Shown in pieces: positions 36,529 through 46,009 of a DNA stretch of 64,000 bases. Under the pieces are notes generated by a model. It was not told the origin of the DNA. It saw nothing but the letters and a program-made list of their open reading frames with translations, and did not search any database. The position numbers were made by a program, and so were the translations under genes. Source of the stretch: Pseudomonas sp. MYb60 (lineage in GTDB: Bacteria; Pseudomonadota; Gammaproteobacteria; Pseudomonadales; Pseudomonadaceae). The first letter of the stretch is position 1. Every line of letters begins with the position of its first letter. The DNA is taken from positions 1 to 64,000 of the forward strand of contig NZ_PCOZ01000003.1 in NCBI RefSeq assembly GCF_002979555.1, given 5' to 3'.

Positions 36529-37980
36529 ATGACTGTTCAACTCGTAATCGACAACGTCGCGCAATCGGCTTCAAACGGTAAGACCTATCAGCGTATCGAC
36601 CCGATCAGCGGCAAGGTCGTTACCACGGGTGCCGCCTGCAGTGTGGACGACGCGCGCAACGTTGCGGCCTCTTCGCAGCAAGCGTTCAAGACGTGGTCGA
36701 AGGTCGGCCCAACCGAGCGGCGCCGGCTGCTGCTGGCCGCCGCTGATGCGCTAGAAGGCAAGAAGGAGCTGTTTTGCACCGTGATGGCCGAAGAAATCGG
36801 TGCGTCGCGTTTATGGTCACAGTTTAACGTGGGCGCGTCAGCCAATTTGTTGCGCGAAGCCGCGGCGTTGACCACGCAAATCAAGGGAGAAACACTGGCG
36901 ACCGACAAGCCGGGTGCTTTATCCATGACCTTGCGTCAGCCCGCCGGTACGGTGTTGAGCATCGCGCCATGGAACGGTCCGGTGATCCTGGGTACGCGCT
37001 CCATTGCGTATCCCTTGGCCTGCGGCAATACCGTGATCTTCAAAGGTTCGGAGAACAGCCCGCGTACCCATGAACTGCTAGCCCAGGCCTTCTATGACGC
37101 AGGTTTCCCGCCGGGTGTGGTGAACTTCATCATCTCGGCCCCTGAAGATGCCGGTGCCGTCACCGAAGTCTTGATTGCCCACGACACAGTCCGTCGAGTG
37201 AATTTCACCGGCTCGACCAATGTGGGCCGAATGATCGCCCAGACTTGCGCCAAACATCTCAAGCGTTGCTTGCTGGAGTTGGGCGGCAAGGCGCCGTTTA
37301 TTGTGCTGGAGGATGCTGACCTGGACGGTGCGGTTAATGCTGCCGTATTCGGGGCTTTCCTGTACCAAGGGCAAATTTGCATGTCGACCGAGCGGTTTGT
37401 GGTCGATGAAGCGGTTGCCGACACCTTCGTCGCCAAGTTCGCAGAACGCATTCGTGGTTTGGAGCAGGGCAGTCCCGTGACCAATCCTGCCAGTGTGGTA
37501 GGCCCGATGATCGCCCACGGTTCGGTTCAACGCATTAATCAGATGCTCGATGATGCCATTGGCAAAGGCGCCGAGATTGTGGCCGGTGGGCTGGCGGAGC
37601 AGGCGCAGATGGCGCCGACCTTGGTCGATCGCGTGACGTCGGCCATGGAAATCTACGATGAGGAAACCTTCGGCCCCGTGACCACGGTGGTGCGTGTGAA
37701 AGGTGCCGAGCAGGCACTGGAAGTCGCCAATGACACGGCATTTGGCCTGTCTTCGGCGATTTTCAGCCGTAACGTCAGCCTCGCCCTCGACCTGGCCAGC
37801 CGCCTGGATGCCGGTTGCGTGCACATTAACGGCGCGACCGTCCAAAACGAACCCCAGGCTCCTTACGGTGGCATGAAGAACAGTGGCTATGGCCGTTTTG
37901 ACGGTAGCGCAGTCATTGAGGAATTCACCGAAGTGAAGTGGGTCACGGTCGAGCCTTCCGACCAGCCTTATCCGTTCTAA
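36529..37980 (+). CDS. nahF: Salicylaldehyde dehydrogenase
   Basis: 483 residues, the same size as NahF, with catalytic Cys284 (GQICMSTER), Glu250 (LELGG) and Asn149 (PWNG) at the NahF positions. FNVGASANLLREAA, MTLRQPAG and CGNTVIFKGSE are salicylaldehyde-dehydrogenase hallmarks. It oxidises salicylaldehyde to salicylate with NAD. The ATG at 36529 has AGGA eight bases upstream; an ATG at 36496 overlapping the previous stop would add 11 unrelated residues. With the preceding alcohol dehydrogenase it extends the pathway upstream of salicylate. Confidence 0.9.
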   Translation: MTVQLVIDNVAQSASNGKTYQRIDPISGKVVTTGAACSVDDARNVAASSQQAFKTWSKVGPTERRRLLLAAADALEGKKELFCTVMAEEIGASRLWSQFNVGASANLLREAAALTTQIKGETLATDKPGALSMTLRQPAGTVLSIAPWNGPVILGTRSIAYPLACGNTVIFKGSENSPRTHELLAQAFYDAGFPPGVVNFIISAPEDAGAVTEVLIAHDTVRRVNFTGSTNVGRMIAQTCAKHLKRCLLELGGKAPFIVLEDADLDGAVNAAVFGAFLYQGQICMSTERFVVDEAVADTFVAKFAERIRGLEQGSPVTNPASVVGPMIAHGSVQRINQMLDDAIGKGAEIVAGGLAEQAQMAPTLVDRVTSAMEIYDEETFGPVTTVVRVKGAEQALEVANDTAFGLSSAIFSRNVSLALDLASRLDAGCVHINGATVQNEPQAPYGGMKNSGYGRFDGSAVIEEFTEVKWVTVEPSDQPYPF

Positions 37981-37995
37981 CGACAACGCTTACAG

Positions 37996-38015
37996 GCCGG
38001 CTCCACGGAGCCGGC
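37996..38015. terminator. Short GC-rich hairpin after nahF, possible terminator
   Basis: GCCGGCTCC and GGAGCCGGC form a tight nine-pair dyad 16 bases past the nahF stop. No T tract follows on either strand, so it may only attenuate transcription or stabilise the mRNA. Confidence 0.35.
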
Positions 38016-38101
38016 GCTTACTACGCCTGAACAGAACACGGCACTCCGGGTGTCGCGCCCGGTGCTGCCTGCGAATTCTCAACGCACCTATGGTTGCCAC
38101 A

Positions 38102-39025
38102 ATGAATAATAAAAAAACCGTTGCCGCTGTCACTGTCCTGTCCAAAATGCCTGCATTGACGGCGGGCTGCGCGCTGGCATTTTGTCTGCCTGCCGCCCAG
38201 GCTACTGAGGGGGGTGGTTCGTCCTACCCCATGGGTGCCGAAAACTACATGACCGGGGCCATGCCGCCTCCGGGGTTCTACACGCAGGTGTTTGCAGAGC
38301 GTTATCGCGCCGATCGGCTTCTGGACAACCGGGGCAAGTCGGCGGTGGATGATTTTCATCTGAGCGCCGATGTGATTGCTCTGCGGTTGATCTGGGTGAC
38401 TGAGCAAAAGGTCCTCGACGGCGACCTGGCATTCCACCTCAACGTCCCCCTGGTCGACCTGCGCGTGGACGTGAATGGCCAGCACCAGAAGAAAACAGGC
38501 ATGGGCGATATCATCTTTGGCCCCGCGCTCGGTTATCACTACAGTGATAAATTCCATGCGATCTACGCGCTGGATATCTTCGCGCCGACCGGCCGTTATG
38601 ACCGCGGGGATCTGGCGAATATTGGCCGCAATTACTGGGCGTTCGAGCCAATCGCCGCATTCTCGTACGTTGATCCTGCGGGGGTGAATGCCGACATCAA
38701 AGTGATGTATGACTTCAATCTGCGCAACCGCGCCACCGACTATCGCTCTGGGCAGGAACTGCACGCTGACTACGCGCTGGGTTGGGGCTTGGGTAATGGC
38801 TGGGTCGTGGGCGTTGGGGGCTACATGTATCGACAGACCACCGACGACCACCAGGACGGCGCACGCATTGAGGACAATCGCGGGCGCGCGTTTGCCATTG
38901 GCCCGTCAATCAAGTACGCGAGCAGTTCCGGCTGGTTTGTGACCGCCAAATGGCAAAAGGAAAGCGAGGTACGCAACCGTCCGGAAGGGGAGGCGTACTG
39001 GGTCAAGCTGACCATTCCTCTTTAG
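38102..39025 (+). CDS. Outer-membrane channel, phenol_MetA_deg (SphA-like) family
   Basis: About 307 residues from MNNKKTVAAV, with a signal peptide that ends near PAAQA (about 38). The mature start has the family motif YPMGAENYMTGAMPPPGFY, followed by beta-barrel-like strands (GDIIFGPALGYHY, FAPTGRYDRGDLANIGRNYW). Related proteins lie in clusters for phenolic and aromatic degradation and are thought to help uptake. No clear ribosome-binding site is seen; an ATG four codons upstream is possible. It probably brings in the aromatic substrate of the salicylate cluster. Confidence 0.82.
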   Translation: MNNKKTVAAVTVLSKMPALTAGCALAFCLPAAQATEGGGSSYPMGAENYMTGAMPPPGFYTQVFAERYRADRLLDNRGKSAVDDFHLSADVIALRLIWVTEQKVLDGDLAFHLNVPLVDLRVDVNGQHQKKTGMGDIIFGPALGYHYSDKFHAIYALDIFAPTGRYDRGDLANIGRNYWAFEPIAAFSYVDPAGVNADIKVMYDFNLRNRATDYRSGQELHADYALGWGLGNGWVVGVGGYMYRQTTDDHQDGARIEDNRGRAFAIGPSIKYASSSGWFVTAKWQKESEVRNRPEGEAYWVKLTIPL

Positions 39026-39156
39026 CGATAAGTAGAGATTTTTTCTACGCAGCGGCGATTTTGTCGGCGTTTATCCCTGCTGAAAAGCTCTATAGGATCG
39101 CATCGCGCGCGTACTGCGTGGATTGCATCAGGCATTTAGAGAGTAGGGATGAAACG

Positions 39157-39711
39157 ATGACGGTATCAAAAACCGAGGGCTATACCGGCACTGCCAAGTG
39201 GCTGCACTGGGGAATGGCCTTGATTTGGCTCGGCAGTTGGTGTGTGGGTATTCTCGCCAGCCATTGGCGTGAGGAGCTCAACCCTCACCACGAGCTGACA
39301 TTTCTACACAAGGCGGTGGCCAGCACCTTGCTCTTTCTGATTGTGCTGCGGGTGTTCTGGCGCTTGATCAAACGCCCACCCGCATTGCCTGCCAGCATGA
39401 GCCCGCTGATGCAGCGCGGGGCGGTGCTGGGGCATGTGCTTTTGTATGCGGTGGCTTTGATGGCGCTGCCGGTGTCTGGCTGGTATTGGAGTTCGGTGGC
39501 GGACAAGGCCATTCTGGTTGCTGGTCTGTTTGTGTTGCCGCCATTAGTCGCGCCCAATCCTGACCTCTATGACTTGGCCAAGCTGATCCACACATGGACT
39601 GCCTGGTTCTGCGCAGCGCTGGTTGGCGGGCATGTGCTGATAGCGCTCAAGCACCACTTTGTCGACAAAGACGAGATCCTCAAGGGCATGCTGCCCGCAT
39701 CGAAGCGTTAA
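39157..39711 (+). CDS. Cytochrome b561 family membrane protein
   Basis: 184 residues with four hydrophobic helices. Haem-ligand histidines are visible in KWLHWGMA (about 18), FLHKAVAS (about 51), MQRGAVLGHVLLY (about 93) and AKLIHTWTAW (about 145), the family arrangement. Such di-haem proteins pass electrons between quinone and periplasmic acceptors, or reduce superoxide. GGGATG before the ATG at 39157 gives the start; upstream in-frame sequence overlaps the channel gene and is rejected. No functional link to the salicylate genes is evident. Confidence 0.88.
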   Translation: MTVSKTEGYTGTAKWLHWGMALIWLGSWCVGILASHWREELNPHHELTFLHKAVASTLLFLIVLRVFWRLIKRPPALPASMSPLMQRGAVLGHVLLYAVALMALPVSGWYWSSVADKAILVAGLFVLPPLVAPNPDLYDLAKLIHTWTAWFCAALVGGHVLIALKHHFVDKDEILKGMLPASKR

Positions 39712-39754
39712 ATCGCCAGCGATAGAGGGCGAAAAAATATAGCGGCGCCAAGTA

Positions 39755-40669
39755 TCAGTCGCTGCTCCTGTCACTCATGTACTGCTCCAGCTTCTTGCGT
39801 AGCCATCGCTCGGCGGGGTCGGTGTCCATCACGCTCAGCCAGACCATATCCAGTTCCAGTTCGGGTGTAATGAAGGGCAGGGGCTCTCCGTGGAGCAGCC
39901 CTGACTGGCTCAGCGCCCCGCTCAAATAATCGGGTAGGTTACACAGCAGGTCGGTGCCGGCCATGATCGCCGGCAGCGTGGTGTACTGGGGGACGGAAAG
40001 CACCGCACGGCGTTTTTGGCCCACTGCTGCGAGCCACTCATCGGCAAAGCTGGAGATATTGGCTACGTGCGACACCACAACGTGCGGACGAGCGCAGTAC
40101 TCCTCCAGCGTCAGCGCTGTGCCTGGCGCGTCCGCTCGCACCACCATGGGCTTCATGGTCCGCAACAGTTTTCGCTTGGCGTTGGCTGGCAACTCTTTTG
40201 TCAGGCAGACGCCGACGGTTATGTCACCGGCTATCAGCAGTTCGGAAATATTCCAGTAGTTGGCCTGCTTGATGACGATTACCACGTTGGGCGCTTCCAC
40301 ACGCAGTGCCGCTAGAAAGCCGGGTAACAGGCCGTACTCGACGTCATCGGAGAGTCCGATACGGAACGTCATCGCGCTGCTGGCGGGGTCGAAGTCCCGG
40401 GTCAGGCTCAGCGCGGTCGACATGGCGTCAAGGGCTGGCGAAAGATGAACGATAATTTCATTGGCGCGTGCGGTGGGCTCCATACGGTGGCCGACGCGGA
40501 TGAATAACGGATCATTGAACAGTGCGCGCAGGCGATTCAATGCGGAGCTGATGGTGGGCTGCCCGAGAAACAGCTTTTCGGCCGCCCGCGTCACGTTCCG
40601 CTCGAGCATGAGGGTTTCAAACACCACCATCAAATTGATATCGGCCTTGCGCAGTTCATTTCGATTCAT
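39755..40669 (-). CDS. LysR-family transcriptional regulator (NodD/NahR-like subgroup)
   Basis: 304 residues. LRKADINLMVVFETLMLERNVTRAAEKLFLGQPTISSALNRLR (core LGQPTISSALNRLR) is the NodD/NahR-type helix-turn-helix, and FRIGLSDDVEYGLLP opens the effector domain. It converges with cytochrome b561 and is followed upstream by a gene-poor stretch before marR. Its target and effector are not evident. Confidence 0.88.
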   Translation of the reverse strand: MNRNELRKADINLMVVFETLMLERNVTRAAEKLFLGQPTISSALNRLRALFNDPLFIRVGHRMEPTARANEIIVHLSPALDAMSTALSLTRDFDPASSAMTFRIGLSDDVEYGLLPGFLAALRVEAPNVVIVIKQANYWNISELLIAGDITVGVCLTKELPANAKRKLLRTMKPMVVRADAPGTALTLEEYCARPHVVVSHVANISSFADEWLAAVGQKRRAVLSVPQYTTLPAIMAGTDLLCNLPDYLSGALSQSGLLHGEPLPFITPELELDMVWLSVMDTDPAERWLRKKLEQYMSDRSSD

Positions 40670-40990
40670 CGCTAACGCGTCCTTCTTTCGTCATCGTGCC
40701 TTCCTGGAGAAAAGCCTGGTAGCCAGTCTATGGACGCTGGCCGCATGCAGTCCAGCGATCTTCGATGACGCGCATCCCCATTACGTACAGCGCAGTGGCA
40801 AACACCGTGAAAACAGGGTGAGGAGATTTTTAACTTAGATGGCCGTTATCGACATTCACAATTAGGTATCTCGGCCGTGACTGCCAATACTGCGTCGCCG
40901 TTTGTTGGCAGGCATGGGCGACGTGAGAGCTTCCCGGCACGCCTAATCCAGGCGCCAAGAACTCAAATAACCGTAGGCACAGAGGCATTG
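40670..40990. other. Intergenic stretch between divergent lysR and marR genes
   Basis: It holds the promoters of both genes. Short open frames here lack ribosome-binding sites and family features, and I found no clear dyad or terminator. Confidence 0.5.
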
Positions 40991-41425
40991 ATGAACGTTT
41001 CGTATTTTAAAATCAATCACCTTATCAGCGATGCCTACGGCTTATTGCAGCGGTGCACGCAAGAGGGACTTGAAGGGTTCGATTTGAGTGTAGGGCAGTT
41101 TCGTTTATTGGAAGCTCTCGTATCCGGTCGAGCCTGCTCGCCTGCGCAATGCAGTCGTGCGATCAACCTTACGCCAGCAGCCGTGACCCCCATCATGGAT
41201 AAGCTTGAAAGGCTGGGGCTGATTGTCAGGGTACGTGAGAGCGATGACCGCAGGTTCATTACGCTCAAGCTTTTGCCAGCAGGGGAGGCTATTTACCACA
41301 GCGCCGCCCAGGCGGTATCGGTTGCTTGGGCGGCTGCGCTTCAAACGGCGGCGGGTGATGATGTGAGATGGCTCAACCGGGCGATTCACCTCTACGCGCC
41401 GGGCTCTGAAAGTGAATTCCTGTGA
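40991..41425 (+). CDS. MarR-family transcriptional regulator
   Basis: 144 residues from MNVSYFKINHL, selected by GAGG six bases upstream. The winged helix is plain: LSVGQFRLLEAL, CSRAINLTPAAVTPIMDKLERLGLIVR (recognition helix TPAAVTPIMDKL) and the wing ESDDRRFITLKL. It is convergent with a three-gene multidrug exporter 195 bases away, and MarR proteins often repress such pumps; regulation of that operon is inferred. Confidence 0.88.
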   Translation: MNVSYFKINHLISDAYGLLQRCTQEGLEGFDLSVGQFRLLEALVSGRACSPAQCSRAINLTPAAVTPIMDKLERLGLIVRVRESDDRRFITLKLLPAGEAIYHSAAQAVSVAWAAALQTAAGDDVRWLNRAIHLYAPGSESEFL

Positions 41426-41436
41426 ATTCACTCTTT
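41411..41436 (+). terminator. Perfect inverted repeat over the marR stop, weak terminator
   Basis: AGTGAATTC (41411-41419) and GAATTCACT (41424-41432) form a nine-pair AT-rich hairpin with a four-base loop, followed by CTTTT. It includes the marR stop codon. Termination is plausible but the stem is weak. Confidence 0.4.
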
Positions 41437-41619
41437 TGGCATCGCGCTTATCGTCAGGGTGCTCCCGGTTTTAGTGGACATCGAAAATTTGCTGAATGGT
41501 TCGCTTTCTGACGGGCCACCCATTGGAAGAGCATCACCTGTACTGATCCCCAACCGTTCTACCGGCCCTAACTGCGATGCAAATTGTGACTGCCCGGTTA
41601 ACTCATCCCCCACGAGGCT

Positions 41620-43140
41620 TCACTTGAAGGTTTTCTGCATCACGGAAACCACCAGTGCAAGGCAGGCAACCCCAATGACCGCCCAAAAATATTCCATGCT
41701 GGCTACCAGCGTTGCCTGCTGATGTAGGCTTTGAGCAAGCGTTGCAAATGAAATCTGATTGGCTGGGCCGGTTCCTACTGCAGGCGTGAGTGCCTGTGCC
41801 AAGTGCTGGGTGGCTTCCTGGTACAACGCATCGCCCGCCTTGAAGTGCCCGTTGAGGTTGTTGTATTGCAGCGTTGTACGCCATTGCAGGAACAAGGTTG
41901 CGACCGTGGTGCCGATAGCCATGGCGATCTGCCCGAGCATGCTTTTGATCTGGTAGGCATGGGCGAACAAGGTGTCGTGATGGGTGACATCGCGAAACGT
42001 CTGCATGGCTGCGGTGGCGAGTACCAGCATCACAAAGCAGCCGTTGAGCACCAGCGCGGGCAGGATATTGGTCCACATATTGGCGTCGAGGGTCAGTGAC
42101 GCCAACAGCAGGCCAAAGATGATCAGGGCGGCGAAGCCAACTACAAAGAACTTTTTGGGTGCCGGGTATTTGGGGATGATCAGCGCCATCGCAAACCAGG
42201 TGATCAACGCGCCGCCAAGACCAAATGCCTGGAACGTGCCGATGGTATCCCATGAATAGCCAAGGCCAGTCTGCAGGAAAAACGGCAAGATGTAGTTGTT
42301 GCTGCCCAGCACGATATAGGTAAAGCAGAACAGGCCAACGCCAAGGATGTAGCGCGACTTCATCAAGTCTTTCACCTTGAGGAACGGCGCGTCTTTAGCG
42401 TGCTCGGCGTGGAAGAAAATATACACGCCGAGTGCGGCCAGTAACGCGAACGCCACCAGGATGATCGACTCGTTGTAGAAGTCGTAGTACGAACGCTGCA
42501 GCACATACAGCAGGAAAAAGGTACTGACAGCCAAGAGCAAAATATTGCCCGGACTGGATGGAGAGCGCTCGTCCTGGTGAATCGGTGCAGTGGGCAAGAA
42601 CCGGGTGCACAGCACGCCCGCTGCCGTCGCCCCGGCGATCAGCAGCCAGAAGATGGCGTGCCAAGTGTCTTCAACCACGACCAGTGAGGACAGAAACGGC
42701 GCCGCCGCCGTGCCACAGGCAAGCCCCGTGGCAAACACCTTGATACCCACAAAGCGGCCGGGTCCCGCAGGCAGCAAATTGACCATCAGGCGCGCTGAGG
42801 TCATGAAGGATGCACCGCCTAGCGCCATGATCACGCGCCCGACGGTAAAGGTGGTCAAGCTACCGCTGACCCCACACACCAGCGCACCCGACACGTAAAC
42901 ACTGATGGAGCCCAGCATGAAGTTGCGCCAGCCAAGTCGCTCAACCAACCAGCTCTGCTTGGAAATGACCACCACCGCAATACACGCATAGAGCGCTGCC
43001 ACCAAGGTGAACTCTTCTGGGCTTGCGTCGATCTCGCCGCGAATCGGGGCGGAGGCGAAGGCGATCATGCCGGCTTGCAGATACTCAAGTGCACACAGCA
43101 GACCGACAGTAATCAGAAGCGCAGCGTTTTTCCGGTACAT
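41620..43140 (-). CDS. MFS multidrug exporter, DHA2 (EmrB-like) family
   Basis: 506 residues with about 14 hydrophobic segments. N-terminal LEYLQAGMIAFASAPIRGEIDASPEEF and the SYVSGALVCG-type helices fit the 14-helix DHA2 family, as does the partner gene order. It uses proton-motive force to expel drugs or aromatic acids through a tripartite channel. The ATG at 43140 has GGGGACC upstream; a TTG at 43155 that overlaps the stop of the fusion-protein gene is an alternative start. It is last in the NodT-HlyD-MFS operon. Confidence 0.87.
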   Translation of the reverse strand: MYRKNAALLITVGLLCALEYLQAGMIAFASAPIRGEIDASPEEFTLVAALYACIAVVVISKQSWLVERLGWRNFMLGSISVYVSGALVCGVSGSLTTFTVGRVIMALGGASFMTSARLMVNLLPAGPGRFVGIKVFATGLACGTAAAPFLSSLVVVEDTWHAIFWLLIAGATAAGVLCTRFLPTAPIHQDERSPSSPGNILLLAVSTFFLLYVLQRSYYDFYNESIILVAFALLAALGVYIFFHAEHAKDAPFLKVKDLMKSRYILGVGLFCFTYIVLGSNNYILPFFLQTGLGYSWDTIGTFQAFGLGGALITWFAMALIIPKYPAPKKFFVVGFAALIIFGLLLASLTLDANMWTNILPALVLNGCFVMLVLATAAMQTFRDVTHHDTLFAHAYQIKSMLGQIAMAIGTTVATLFLQWRTTLQYNNLNGHFKAGDALYQEATQHLAQALTPAVGTGPANQISFATLAQSLHQQATLVASMEYFWAVIGVACLALVVSVMQKTFK

Positions 43141-43151
43141 GAAGGTCCCCG

Positions 43152-44342
43152 TCAAGGCTTCAAACGCTGAGCAATTTGCCCACGGTCGTCGTTCGCACTG
43201 ATCACGCGTTCCACCACGTCATTGGCGTCCTTGAGCTCGTTTTCAAACACGTTGGTGCTGTAGGCAGGTTGCAACGGTGATTTGTTGTTGAGGACCTGGC
43301 CACTGGTATCAGTGGTGTCAACCGACACGCGCATGGACAGGCCCAGTCGCAGCGGGTTGACGGCAATCTCGTCTGGTTTCAACGCAATACGCACGGGCAC
43401 GCGCTGGGTGACTTTGATCCAGTTGCCCGTGGCGTTTTGCGCAGGCATCAACGAAAACGCACTGCCGGTCCCCGCATCCAGCCCCACGATGGTGCCGTGG
43501 AAAACCACTTTGCGCCCGTATGCATCGGCGCGCAGCACGGCGGGTTGGCCAATGCGCAGATCCTCGATTTGTGATTCCTTGAAATTGGCATTCACCCACA
43601 CCTGGTCAATGGGCACCACGGACATGAGCGCCACCCCGGGATTGATGCGCTGACCCACTTGCACATTGCGCTTGGTGATCAAGCCGCTGACGGGCGAGTA
43701 GATCTGCGTGCGGTGCAGGGCAATATAGGCATCGCGCAAGTTGGCGGCCGCCACCAATACATCGGGATGGGTGCGCAGCGTGGTGTTATCGACCATGGCC
43801 AGGCGCACTGCCAAGGCATGTCGGCTGCCATCAAGGCCGGCCACGGCGTTTTTGAGGACTTCCTCGGCGTGGCTGATTTCTTCGCGGGACACCGCACCGC
43901 TGGCGGCCAGTTGGCTGCGTCGGCGCACATCGTCCTGGGCCTTGCGCACGTCATTCTGGCGCTGGCTGACTTCCGCTTGCAGCTGCTGTACCTGGTAATA
44001 CTGGGTGCGCGCCTGACGTACGGCTCGGGCCAGGTTGGACTGGGCGCGCTGATACTGGATCTCGGCATCTACAGGGTTTAGCGTTACCAATGGCGCATGC
44101 GCGTCGATATGGTCGGTGTTGTCACCACTGATCACCGTGACGGTGCCGCTGACCTGGGACGTGACCTGAACAATGTTGCCATCGACGTAGGCATCGTCGG
44201 TGGCCTCACTGCCCAGCCCAAAGAGATACCAGCCGCCCAATGCCAGCAGGAGCAGTGCGATACCCACGATCAGCAGCCACTGCGCGCGGTAGGACGGTTT
44301 GGTTTGGGCGGTATCGACAGAGGTGGGCGTTGGGGTGCTCAT
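43152..44342 (-). CDS. HlyD/EmrA-type membrane fusion protein
   Basis: 396 residues. One N-terminal transmembrane segment (about 26-46, LLIVGIALLLLALGGWYLFG), a lipoyl half with VDGNIVQVTSQVSGTV, a long coiled-coil hairpin (about 95-180, QYQRAQSNLARAVRQARTQ) and a second lipoyl half VSGLITKRNVQVGQRINPG. It bridges the inner-membrane MFS pump and the outer-membrane channel. The ATG overlaps the stop of the NodT gene in ATGA. Confidence 0.93.
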   Translation of the reverse strand: MSTPTPTSVDTAQTKPSYRAQWLLIVGIALLLLALGGWYLFGLGSEATDDAYVDGNIVQVTSQVSGTVTVISGDNTDHIDAHAPLVTLNPVDAEIQYQRAQSNLARAVRQARTQYYQVQQLQAEVSQRQNDVRKAQDDVRRRSQLAASGAVSREEISHAEEVLKNAVAGLDGSRHALAVRLAMVDNTTLRTHPDVLVAAANLRDAYIALHRTQIYSPVSGLITKRNVQVGQRINPGVALMSVVPIDQVWVNANFKESQIEDLRIGQPAVLRADAYGRKVVFHGTIVGLDAGTGSAFSLMPAQNATGNWIKVTQRVPVRIALKPDEIAVNPLRLGLSMRVSVDTTDTSGQVLNNKSPLQPAYSTNVFENELKDANDVVERVISANDDRGQIAQRLKP

Positions 44343-45847
44343 GATTGATCAACTACACTAGGAAGGGTGGGCGCATTCGCGGAGAACTCAGGGCGGTAAC
44401 CGCCCCCAAGCGCTCGGCTTAAGTTGGCTTGCAGCGACAGGGCGCGTGATTGCAAGGTGACCAGCTGGCGTTTCTGGACGAGCGTCGCGTTTTGCGTGGA
44501 CAGCACTTGCAAGTAAGTGGCCAGCCCCGCGCCGTAGCGCAAATTGACCAGGTCGGAGGCGGCCTGTGCGGTGTCCACAGCTTCCTGCTGCTGAGCCATG
44601 CGCTCCTTCAGCCAGCGCAAGGAGGCCAGTTGATCGGCGATATCGCGCAGCGCATCGACGACGGTCTGGTTGTAGTTTTCCACCGCGAGGTCGTAGGCGG
44701 CGTCTTGTGCATCCAGGTTGCCGCGCAAACGGCCGCCTTCAAAGATCGGCAGGCTGATCGCTGGCGAAAAACCGAGGATTCGGCTGCTGTGATCGTTGAA
44801 CGTATCGAACGCCAGGCTTTGCAAGCCGACAAACGCCGTCAGGTTTACATTTGGATAGAAGCGCGCCTTGGCCACCTCAATCTCATGCCCCGACGCTTCG
44901 ACGCGCCAGCGTTGAGCGACCACGTCCGGACGATGGCCCACCAGTTCGGCGGGTATATTGCTTGGTAGAACTACGCTGTCGCTGGCCCGCAGGTGAGGGC
45001 GGGCGATGGTACGGCCACGGTCGGGGCCTTGGCCCAGCAATGAGGCGAGCTTGTTTTGGTTGAGCTCAATCATCTCTTTGAGCGCGGCGATGTTGGCGCG
45101 GCTCGCTGGCAGCGACGCTTGTGATTGCTTGATATCGATCTGGGTGCCCAGTTCGGCGCTGAAACGTTGTTGCGTCAGTTTTTCAATATGCACTTGCTGG
45201 TCGAGTAACGCTTGCGCGACGTCCAACTGCTCGTAGGTGTCCTGCAAGGCGATGTAGGTTTGTACGATCGACGCCGACAGCATCAGCGCAGCCCCTCGGC
45301 TGTCCACCTCAACGGCATGGCGGCGCCCTACAGCGGCTTCGACGGCTGCGCGGTTCTTGCCCCAGAAATCCAGCTCATAACCCACGTTGAGCGTTGCCTG
45401 ATCAACATTCTGCCAAGTGCCTTTCACCGGTGCCGGCGTGGTGCCGTTGGCGCTGAATCGTTCTCGAGTGGTGCTCGCCGAGCCGTCCACTCGCGGGAGC
45501 AGCGAAGCGCCTTCGATGGCCTCCAGTGCGCCCGCCTGGCGCACGCGGGCGGCCGCCGAGCGCAATGTCGGGCTTTGGGCGAGGGCCTCATTCACCAAAC
45601 TGTCGAGTTGCTTGTCGTTGAAGCTGGTCCACCAGCTTTCCGTCGGCCAAGCGGCGGGCGAAAGGGTGATACCACTTTGGGCAAGGGTTTCTTCGGCATC
45701 GCCAGCAGCCTGCAACTGCGACTGGGGCTTCAAATCACGGTAGGAACAACCGGCCAGCAAGATCGACAGCACGAGCGCTGATACCTGAAGGACGGATGCA
45801 CGCCTGGCATGAGCGGCCACCGACGTCGGGTGTTTTCGAATGTTCAT
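44339..45847 (-). CDS. NodT-family outer-membrane efflux lipoprotein
   Basis: 502 residues from MNIRKHPTSV. A lipoprotein signal ends at LLAGC (lipobox, Cys about 34). Two repeated outer-membrane efflux halves follow with WWTSFNDKQLDSLVNEAL and, in the second half, LPIFEGGRLRGNLDAQDAAYD, typical of TolC/OprM-like channels. It is first in the operon with HlyD and MFS partners. An upstream in-frame extension of 42 codons lacks a signal peptide and is rejected. Confidence 0.92.
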   Translation of the reverse strand: MNIRKHPTSVAAHARRASVLQVSALVLSILLAGCSYRDLKPQSQLQAAGDAEETLAQSGITLSPAAWPTESWWTSFNDKQLDSLVNEALAQSPTLRSAAARVRQAGALEAIEGASLLPRVDGSASTTRERFSANGTTPAPVKGTWQNVDQATLNVGYELDFWGKNRAAVEAAVGRRHAVEVDSRGAALMLSASIVQTYIALQDTYEQLDVAQALLDQQVHIEKLTQQRFSAELGTQIDIKQSQASLPASRANIAALKEMIELNQNKLASLLGQGPDRGRTIARPHLRASDSVVLPSNIPAELVGHRPDVVAQRWRVEASGHEIEVAKARFYPNVNLTAFVGLQSLAFDTFNDHSSRILGFSPAISLPIFEGGRLRGNLDAQDAAYDLAVENYNQTVVDALRDIADQLASLRWLKERMAQQQEAVDTAQAASDLVNLRYGAGLATYLQVLSTQNATLVQKRQLVTLQSRALSLQANLSRALGGGYRPEFSANAPTLPSVVDQS

Positions 45848-46009
45848 CAACGCTGTTCTCTGGTGTGTAACCCATATGGGAATCGCCGTGGTGTCACCCA
45901 TAAAACCGGCACTGTCGTAAGACACACCGGTTAGCAAGGACACGGCCGAGTCGAGCGCTGGCCCGTCGATCATTTCACCGGCGCCGATAGCAACGCTGGG
46001 TGTTTTTCG

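Noticed and set aside
41428..41613. Minus-strand frame whose end slightly resembles a histidine-kinase C-terminus
   Set aside because: Too short, no ATP-site motifs and no start signal; the likeness rests on a few glycines and a VERLG string.
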